DNA of 64,000 bases, taken from contig CBIHNI010000012.1 in assembly GCA_966211455.1 (NCBI GenBank), forward strand, positions 62,001-126,000, given 5' to 3'. Shown here piece by piece: positions 57,529 to 64,000 of the stretch (within the stretch, counting starts at the first letter, position 1; the number at the start of each line of letters is the position of its first letter). A program made the position numbers and the translations under genes. The notes under the pieces were generated by a model. That model saw only the letters and a list, made by a program, of their open reading frames with translations, searched no databases and was not told the DNA's origin. The stretch is from 21-14-0-10-47-8 sp966211455 (GTDB lineage: Bacteria > Bdellovibrionota > Bdellovibrionia > Bdellovibrionales > Bdellovibrionaceae).

Positions 57529-58116
57529 ATGAAGAAGATTTTTGCCGCAATCGCCGTGATGATTGGAATTTCATCATCTGCTCACGCCGGAATTATGCTC
57601 GAACCATATCTTGGCTACGAGATGGGCGATATGGCTTACAAGTTTGTTGGCGGCGGCACCGAATACAAAGACTCGATCTCAGGAGTCGGCTACGGCTTGC
57701 GCTTGGGTTATAAATTTTTGCTTCCATGGGTCGCGCTTGATTACACTGCAGGCAGCGGAACTGACAAAGTCGACAGTGACATTGGTGACAATCGTGATTT
57801 TGCAAAAGCATCTCTCGGCGCTGTCGTCGGAGTCGATCTTCCGATCTTGTTGCGCGGCTGGGTGGGTTACGGCCTTTCAAACGAACTTGTCTTGAAGGGA
57901 TTGAATGGCGCCGCGAACACGAAATACAAAGGCGGCTACATGAAGTTCGGTCTTGGAACGACGATCCTGCCTTTCGTTTCGCTCAATCTTGAATACAAAA
58001 TCAACGATCTCAAGAAAGTCGATCTCGGCACCGGCGAAGTCGATAAGAGCACCGTCTACGACTCGTTGAAACATGACACGATCATGCTTTCCGTCAGCCT
58101 TCCGTTCAATTTGTAA
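57529..58116 (+). CDS. Outer-membrane beta-barrel-like protein
   Basis: Length 195 aa; AGGAGG lies 6 nt before the ATG. The signal peptide (IFAAIAVMIGISSSAHA) ends at AHA-GIM. The mature protein starts with IMLEPYLGYEMGD, a common opening of eight-strand OmpA/OmpW-like barrels. It continues in alternating strands (VGYGLRLGYKFLLPWVALDY, YKGGYMKFGLGTTILPFVSL) and ends MLSVSLPFNL. No periplasmic peptidoglycan-binding domain follows. Function unknown; probably a structural or small-channel outer-membrane protein. A strong terminator follows. Confidence 0.8.
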   Translation: MKKIFAAIAVMIGISSSAHAGIMLEPYLGYEMGDMAYKFVGGGTEYKDSISGVGYGLRLGYKFLLPWVALDYTAGSGTDKVDSDIGDNRDFAKASLGAVVGVDLPILLRGWVGYGLSNELVLKGLNGAANTKYKGGYMKFGLGTTILPFVSLNLEYKINDLKKVDLGTGEVDKSTVYDSLKHDTIMLSVSLPFNL

Positions 58117-58143
58117 TTGAAAATGGAAATTTGAAAATGGAGA

Positions 58144-58169
58144 CCCCGGCCCGCAAGCCGGGGTTTTTT
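58144..58169 (+). terminator. Rho-independent terminator
   Basis: CCCCGGC and GCCGGGG form a perfect stem with a 6-nt loop and are followed by six T residues, 28 nt after the barrel gene. Confidence 0.93.
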
Positions 58170-58509
58170 ATTTCTTCATGCTTGCAAAGCTTAAGAATTT
58201 TCTCCTCCCATCTTAACCGGAGAAGACAAATATTATCGATTATCACCAGAATCATAATTATCACACACATACTTCCGTCTAATCCCGAAACGCTCGCTAC
58301 TCCCGTCCTCCAAATTGTGAAATTTGGGTACGAGCCGATCGAGAAACTTTTAAAGAGCATTTGGCCTGTATCAATTTTTTTATTTAGTCCCAATTCAATA
58401 CACGAAAACATCTCAATTTGAACAAAATAGGATTTTATTCAAGAAATCGCGAATTCTACCGTTAAGTCTATTGCTTTTTATTTAGCACGCCTGCACGTTG
58501 GGAGATTTC
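58170..58509 (+). other. 340-nt AT-rich region before the giant protein gene
   Basis: No gene is supported. The frame 58131-58421 begins inside the terminator and lacks a ribosome site. The region is markedly more AT-rich than the upstream genes and resembles the composition of the following CDS. GGGAGA at 58500-58505 provides the ribosome site of that CDS. Confidence 0.5.
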
Positions 58510-61500
58510 ATGAAAAGAGCATTTACCTCAGCATTTATCATCTTGCTTTTGGCTACAGTATCGCTCGCCGCTCCCACCACGGTATATGGTCCCCAAAAAG
58601 TTCAAGCGACTCCTAATTCCACAACTTTAAATACAATAATCACGAACAACCTCAATAATGCCGATGGCGTTTTGACGATTATCAATGGGAATGGAGAAGA
58701 TCTCTCTCTTAAATCTTGCTCAAAAAGATCTATTTTTGAATTCCTGGCCTGCGAGCTAGAAAATGTTGCAAAACGAACATTTGCTATTTTTGACCGCCCA
58801 ACTCTAATTGAAGTCAGTTTGAATAATAGAGTTATCGCCTCTTCATCTCAGATTCCAGCGTCAATGGGCAAGTTTCAAACGTCTGTTAAGATCAATCTCG
58901 TAAATCAACTACAGATTAAAGTTAAAGGTCTATGGACGGCATCTGCAACGTTCGAAATTAAAGCCGAGACGCAAGCGCCGAATCAGAACCCGATTGCTCA
59001 GCTTACGACAACGCCAATCAATGGAACAGCCCCACTACTTGTGTCTTTTTCCGGTCTTGCGAGTTCAGATCCAGATGGAGATTTCATTTCACAGTATAAG
59101 TGGGAATTTGGAGATGGCGGAGTCGCCACCGGCCCAACCCCAACGCACATTTTTGCAAATCCAGGAACATTTTCGGTCAAACTAACAGTCGTTGATAATC
59201 GCGGAGGTCAGGGCTCAATAATCCAACCTCTGACTGTTCAGCAGAATCAAGCTCCGTCAGCATCGTTTCTTGCCACAATTGGAACGGTCGAAAATGAATT
59301 AAGCGTTCACTTCGATGCTTCTGAATCTCAGGATCTCGACGGCCAAATCACTTCGTTTCATTTCGATTTCGGAGATGGCGCGACAGCCGATACCCCCATT
59401 GCCAATCACACCTACTTACAGCCAGGAATCTACCAGGTCACTTTAAAGGTACAAGATGACAAAGGAACAAGCAGCACTCTCACAAAATCAATTGAGCTTA
59501 GAGATACCATTGCGCCGATTCTCACCCTACAAAGTCCAACCGAAGGCGCTCTCATGGCAGGTAAAACATTTGTTGTCACTGGAGCTTCTAGTGAAAGGCT
59601 CTCTGAAGCGCGAATTCAGTTTAATGGGGACACTACCGTCTACAACCTCCCACTGAATTCCGAGCAGAATGGGTTTTCACAATCCATTACTTTAAGCCAG
59701 GATGGCAATCGCACTCTTTCGATTACCGCAAAAGATTTATCCGGAAATCAGACATCCTTAACTCGTCAATTCGTCTTAGATGCTACTTCTCCAAATCTGA
59801 CTTTCGTTAATCCCACTTCCGGAACAACAAAGTACACGAACGCTTTACCATATGCACTGACTTTGGAAGTTTCTTCGAGTGAAAGACTCAGCCAGGCAGC
59901 CGTAAATGGACAACCGCTTACAATTATCAACAACGATACTGCAGCTACGGGACTCTTAAGTCTAGCGACTGCGGGAATTAGCAATCTTGTAGTTACCGCA
60001 AAAGATATCGCCGGCAATGAATCGAGTCTCACTGAAACTTTTGAAGTGATATTTGATAACCGGGCACCGGTTGTGGCTTTAGATATTCAAGATAAGACTC
60101 GAACCGCCCTGTTTCAAATTCCACTTTCAGTTTCTATCGACGACTCTTCACCGGCTTATACCGAAATCAAGGTCAATGGAGAGCAGACTTTAACGACAGG
60201 CGCGAAGCAGTTCACAGCCTTAGTTTATCTGAATCAAGAGGGTGAAAATAATATTGAAGTTTCATCTAAAGATGAAGCTGGAAATTCGAGTGCCATCTCA
60301 AAAATTGCCGTTATTCGAGATTCCGCTGGCCCGGTTCTTTCGTCAATAATGCCGGCGGATAATTCAAATATCCAATCTGTTGGATTTCAAGTCAGCGCCT
60401 CTTCAAATGAGGAATTGAAGTCCGTTACAGTCAATGGCCTACCTGCAGTTTTAAGCACAGACAAAAAATCGTTTTCATTCACGCTTGTCGCCCAATCTCA
60501 AGGTCCCTTGCAAATTCGAATTCTGGCGGAAGATCTTCTTGGAAATTATTCGAATTACACTGTAAATGTCCAAATTCAAAGTAAAGTTCTAATTGCGGAG
60601 CTTGTCTCAGTTGTCCCGGCCGAAGATGGTCAACATTTGATCGTGAATGGAGCCATCGGCGCATCCCGACCGGGGGCCCAGATCAAAGCTGTAACCGGAT
60701 TATTCACCTTCAATAATGGCGAAACCAACTCAAATTCAGACGGCAGCTTCCAAATTAAATTGGATCCTTTTATGTCAGTCACAGTAACTGGAAAAGATCT
60801 TTCTACAGGCGAGCAAGACTCAACAGTTATCAATTATGGAAGCCAAACAAGAATTTCAGGTATTGTAAAAAGCGTTGATGACGTTCCATTAATGGGTGCA
60901 ACCGTTGGAATAGTGGGCTCAACGAAAACAGTACACACTGACGGAAACGGAGCATTTGCTCTGACTGGAATTCCTTCCGGGGACCAGATGCTTTATATTG
61001 ATGGCGCCACCATCGTTATCCAATCAAACGATCGAAAATATTCAAAAACAAATGTCGCTGTGAATATTGGTCTTGGTCAACAGAACGTTATGGAACGTCC
61101 TATTTACCTGGCACCATTAATGCTTGATGGAACCCAGACGCCAGTTTTAGCAAACTCAACCACGATTGTAACCAGCCCCAATGCTCCTGGTGTTTCGCTC
61201 AACATTCCTGCAAATTCCGCTTCCTTCCCAACCGGAGGCGCAACGGGAAATATCAATATCTCATCCGTGTCTGCTGATAAATCAACTGTTCCCGTACCAG
61301 AATCCGCTGTTCCGACATCTGTTGTTACCTTGGAACCATCAGGACTATCATTTAGTCAAAAGGTTGAATTAACACTTCCGAATGACAATGAACTTCCAGC
61401 GGGCGTGGAGATGATCATCCTTTCAATGAATAGTAAAAAGGGACAGTGGGAGGTCGATGGACTAGCCAAAGTGTCAGAGGATGGGAATCGAATTGTGACA

Positions 61501-64000
61501 AAGCCTGGCTATGGAATATCCCATTTTAGCTTGGTCTACGCCGTACCAATCAAACCCGTCATCATGGAAATGTCAGACAAAAAAATTGCAGGTATCGATG
61601 CCTCAAGAGGATCATTATCAACAGGATTTCAGCTTCCATCATTCAAATCGCTTGGCACGACGGTCACGCCTTCATTCGTTTATAAAAGCGCTTGGGCAAA
61701 CCCAACAGCTGTCGTAACAAATTGGTTCGACATTCCGTCAGGAAAAGTAACCGCTACCTACAGTGGCAGCCAGCAAGCAAATTCCATTCAGGTTATAAGC
61801 CAGACATATTGCTATGGACCATTCAACACTTTTTGCGAAACAGATTATCAAAGATACTACATCAATCTAAAACGTCAGACAGATACAAAAACCACCTCTT
61901 GGTATCAACCCGAGTCCATTAAGTCGCAGTTCTTTGTCAGCTCATTGACCAGCGATAGCGCCGTTCTCTCAGGAAATGCCTCTGTCGGGACCGATCCAAG
62001 TGGTCAACAACTCTTGCCAGGACCAAATATTAAAATTGGCTCTGCCAGCAAAATCTATGAGTACAAGGGAATTCCGAATCAATCCACAATTGGATATGCA
62101 GTTGATTTGAAAGATCCTGCGACTGGGGACTATCTAAACTCCGGTGTGTACCCGACGCTTGCTCGATATCAAATCCGTCTTAAAAATCTGACCTTAACGA
62201 CGACACAGTATACCGACACAACCCGAGTCAACGGCCAAGTTACAAACGTCCGAATCTCACAAGAAAGTCAGTTCCAAGAAAGAAAAGGTCGCGATGTTCT
62301 TCCTTCGGACGTAGTCAGCGCAATTATTGTTCAAAATAAAACGAAGTCTCCTTATGGTCGCGGTTGGCACAATACAGGAGCCTCAAGGATCTTAAATCCC
62401 GCAAGCTCAAGACTCGTGATAGAAGAGCCTTCCGGAGATATTTCAACATACGGACTTAAAAATCCGATCACAACACTCTTTGATGCCTCCGGTAAGAATA
62501 TCGATCTTTCAATGGCAACAGATATCACCCGCTGGCCAAATGCTTACATTGTCCGAAGCGACAGTAACGCCAACACCGATATTTTGCAGGTAGATCTGTC
62601 CGCAAACTCGAACTCCTTTGTGAACATTGCATCCGTCCCCCAAAGCTCAGGACGATTGGGAAGCCAAGGATATTATTCTTGTCCTTCAAACTACACTGGG
62701 ACATTTACCGCCTATTATTACCCATTCAAAGTGAAAGCGCGGGTTGGCGGTGTCATTGCCGCTCCAAATGGGTCCGTTTACATTTCAAACATTAGGGAAC
62801 ACTCTCTTTGGAACATTTCAGGAAATGCGGGCACACGCTTGGCCGGCAATTATGACAACGTCGAAAATGTGCTGGGTGGAATTTTTAACTCCTCCCCTGA
62901 AACAATGAATAATATCTGCCTTGCAAATTTTGGTGTGGGATGCACCACGGCCCAACCTGTTGCGACGTTGAATTGCTCTTCAGCGCAGCCACCGCCTTGT
63001 TTACCTGGCACCGTCTGCAAACCGTTTAATCCGCCATACCCGGCTCCTAGCGAGGGTGATATTGGGTTCGGCGACTTTACTGGCGACGGCCGATCTGGAC
63101 TTGTTCAAACAGGCCCACGCCAGATTGCAATGAACGCACCCGGATCAATCCTTATTGATCCAAACGGCAACTTGATCATTGCAGATACGGGAAATAATCG
63201 CATCCGCCAAATTAACAGAAGCTCAAACACGATTTTCACAATTGTGGGTACGGGCACGAATGTGGACATTGGAGAAAATGTCGTCGCCACTTCGGCAGGG
63301 ATTTTCCATCCCCTGGCATTGGCAATGGATCTCAGTGGCAATCTGTATTTTACAACCGAGTCTGGTTACATCAAGAAAGTCGACCTCAATGGCTTCATTA
63401 CCACAGTGGCAGGCTTACCACTTGGCAAAGGTGGCATACTGGCTGATGAAGCACCTGCAAAGCAGATGTTCTTTAATAAACCGATGGGTCTTGCTGTCGA
63501 CTCGCAAAACAACTTCCTGTATGTTGGAGATACCGGAAACAATCGTGTCGTACGAGTCGACCTAAATTCTGGTGTCGCAAGCAATGTTGCAGGTAGTGGT
63601 CAATGCGTGATCGGTAATATTGGCGACCTGGGCTCCGCTATCACGGCTTCTTTGTGCGCCCCAACGCAAGTGGGTCTAGACTCAAATCAAAACCTGATCA
63701 TCGTTGATTCAGGACATCAGAAAATTCGTCGCGTTAATTTTACTGCGAATACTTCGGGTTCTCTTGCATTTTCTCCAACGAATAATGATCAATCTTTATT
63801 GATTCGAAATATTGATGGCACTTGGAATCGTAAATATCGAGATGGCAGCCAGGCTCTTTACGATATCAGCGGCAAAATCTCTCAATGGATCTCGCAAGAC
63901 GGAAAGATCCAGCAGTACGACTATAACGCTGATGGAAACCTCTTATCCATTACAGATGCCGTTGGCCAGCAAACTATTTACAACTACTCTGGTGGAAAAT
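58510..64000 (+). CDS. Giant secreted PKD/Ig-like/NHL/YD-repeat protein (Rhs/teneurin-like), 3' end outside window
   Basis: I translated the frame from ATG 58510 in long sections through to the window edge (1830 codons) and saw no stop codon. A signal peptide ends near VSLA-APT. Two PKD domains lie at about 158-240 (YKWEFGDGG) and 247-327 (FHFDFGDGA). Four or five Ig-like repeats (SSERLSEA, SSERLSQA, SSNEELKSV) reach about 700. A carboxypeptidase-regulatory-like unit is near 782-835 (ISGIVKSVDDVPLMGATV), and a ZU5-like stretch near 898-1010. SPYGRGWHN marks the Rhs-type shell entry. NHL repeats (LIIADTGNNRIRQI, LYVGDTGNNRVVRV) occupy about 1540-1750, and YD repeats begin at YDYNADGNLLSITDAVGQQ. 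The order NHL then YD matches Rhs/teneurin-like proteins. A C-terminal toxin or adhesin tip would lie beyond the window. Composition is more AT-rich than neighbours. Confidence 0.88.
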   Translation, partial: MKRAFTSAFIILLLATVSLAAPTTVYGPQKVQATPNSTTLNTIITNNLNNADGVLTIINGNGEDLSLKSCSKRSIFEFLACELENVAKRTFAIFDRPTLIEVSLNNRVIASSSQIPASMGKFQTSVKINLVNQLQIKVKGLWTASATFEIKAETQAPNQNPIAQLTTTPINGTAPLLVSFSGLASSDPDGDFISQYKWEFGDGGVATGPTPTHIFANPGTFSVKLTVVDNRGGQGSIIQPLTVQQNQAPSASFLATIGTVENELSVHFDASESQDLDGQITSFHFDFGDGATADTPIANHTYLQPGIYQVTLKVQDDKGTSSTLTKSIELRDTIAPILTLQSPTEGALMAGKTFVVTGASSERLSEARIQFNGDTTVYNLPLNSEQNGFSQSITLSQDGNRTLSITAKDLSGNQTSLTRQFVLDATSPNLTFVNPTSGTTKYTNALPYALTLEVSSSERLSQAAVNGQPLTIINNDTAATGLLSLATAGISNLVVTAKDIAGNESSLTETFEVIFDNRAPVVALDIQDKTRTALFQIPLSVSIDDSSPAYTEIKVNGEQTLTTGAKQFTALVYLNQEGENNIEVSSKDEAGNSSAISKIAVIRDSAGPVLSSIMPADNSNIQSVGFQVSASSNEELKSVTVNGLPAVLSTDKKSFSFTLVAQSQGPLQIRILAEDLLGNYSNYTVNVQIQSKVLIAELVSVVPAEDGQHLIVNGAIGASRPGAQIKAVTGLFTFNNGETNSNSDGSFQIKLDPFMSVTVTGKDLSTGEQDSTVINYGSQTRISGIVKSVDDVPLMGATVGIVGSTKTVHTDGNGAFALTGIPSGDQMLYIDGATIVIQSNDRKYSKTNVAVNIGLGQQNVMERPIYLAPLMLDGTQTPVLANSTTIVTSPNAPGVSLNIPANSASFPTGGATGNINISSVSADKSTVPVPESAVPTSVVTLEPSGLSFSQKVELTLPNDNELPAGVEMIILSMNSKKGQWEVDGLAKVSEDGNRIVTKPGYGISHFSLVYAVPIKPVIMEMSDKKIAGIDASRGSLSTGFQLPSFKSLGTTVTPSFVYKSAWANPTAVVTNWFDIPSGKVTATYSGSQQANSIQVISQTYCYGPFNTFCETDYQRYYINLKRQTDTKTTSWYQPESIKSQFFVSSLTSDSAVLSGNASVGTDPSGQQLLPGPNIKIGSASKIYEYKGIPNQSTIGYAVDLKDPATGDYLNSGVYPTLARYQIRLKNLTLTTTQYTDTTRVNGQVTNVRISQESQFQERKGRDVLPSDVVSAIIVQNKTKSPYGRGWHNTGASRILNPASSRLVIEEPSGDISTYGLKNPITTLFDASGKNIDLSMATDITRWPNAYIVRSDSNANTDILQVDLSANSNSFVNIASVPQSSGRLGSQGYYSCPSNYTGTFTAYYYPFKVKARVGGVIAAPNGSVYISNIREHSLWNISGNAGTRLAGNYDNVENVLGGIFNSSPETMNNICLANFGVGCTTAQPVATLNCSSAQPPPCLPGTVCKPFNPPYPAPSEGDIGFGDFTGDGRSGLVQTGPRQIAMNAPGSILIDPNGNLIIADTGNNRIRQINRSSNTIFTIVGTGTNVDIGENVVATSAGIFHPLALAMDLSGNLYFTTESGYIKKVDLNGFITTVAGLPLGKGGILADEAPAKQMFFNKPMGLAVDSQNNFLYVGDTGNNRVVRVDLNSGVASNVAGSGQCVIGNIGDLGSAITASLCAPTQVGLDSNQNLIIVDSGHQKIRRVNFTANTSGSLAFSPTNNDQSLLIRNIDGTWNRKYRDGSQALYDISGKISQWISQDGKIQQYDYNADGNLLSITDAVGQQTIYNYSGGK

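Noticed and set aside
58131..58421. 96-codon plus frame after the barrel gene
   Set aside because: It starts inside a terminator hairpin and lacks a ribosome site; reads as AT-rich intergenic DNA.
59386..59402. Further copy of the REP arm inside the giant gene
   Set aside because: CCGATACCCCCATTG matches only the central bases and is part of coding sequence for a PKD domain; likely coincidence.

Overview
The window is a gene-dense stretch of a Bdellovibrio-like (Bdellovibrionota) chromosome of moderate GC. Four things suggest this. The lexA promoter carries TTAC-N3-GTAA, the LexA box I recall being reported for Bdellovibrio bacteriovorus. A LexA-linked imuA-imuB-dnaE2 mutagenesis cassette lies beside it. 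Several exported lipoproteins share an unusual Asn/Gly-Cys-Gly processing site. Many regulators sit among housekeeping genes. No rRNA, tRNA, CRISPR array or intact insertion sequence was recognised.

Layout. 1-6270: a truncated secreted-protein gene, an M23 peptidase, a PP2C phosphatase, a TonB-family protein and a homodimeric pyruvate dehydrogenase E1 (aceE). 6481-8236: an AT-rich, possibly acquired island with an AAA+/DUF4143 ATPase whose promoter is buried in a 13-bp-arm palindrome. 8235-11585: a lipoprotein, an alpha/beta-hydrolase-like protein, an O-methyltransferase and an orphan OppF-type ATPase. 11886-20517: a six-gene operon of four lipoproteins (FG-GAP propeller, CXXCH proteins), a LamG/planctomycete-cytochrome-type protein and a Tat-exported DUF1501 protein. 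It is met head-on by a three-gene cluster (20514-23117) with a CXXCH-bearing outer-membrane barrel. 24878-29519: response regulator, trxB, ferredoxin, trmB, CDF transporter and a REC-GGDEF diguanylate cyclase, all on the minus strand. 30421-38403: leuS, a structured RNA element, speA, a peptide-binding protein, speB and a zinc-less DksA-like protein. Together speA and speB give arginine to agmatine to putrescine.

38839-44053: two small envelope proteins, the remnant of a REP-associated transposase with its palindromes, a TetR/urate-oxidase-like/cytochrome c operon, and a penicillin-binding protein. 44205-50607: a 52-codon ORF with a hairpinned ribosome site, an ATP-grasp protein, peroxiredoxin, exonuclease III, FxsA, aspartokinase, a chemoreceptor and a Cys-rich secreted protein. 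50734-57343: the SOS mutasome and lexA. 57529-64000: an outer-membrane barrel and the first 1830 codons of a giant secreted PKD/Ig/NHL/YD-repeat (Rhs/teneurin-like) protein running off the window.

Points of most interest are the six-gene envelope operon, four promoters placed so that transcription should begin at the start codon (leaderless mRNAs), a two-copy dispersed palindromic repeat in convergent intergenic regions, the long-stem RNA before speA, a terminator-like hairpin swallowing the start of a cytochrome gene, and the giant YD protein.
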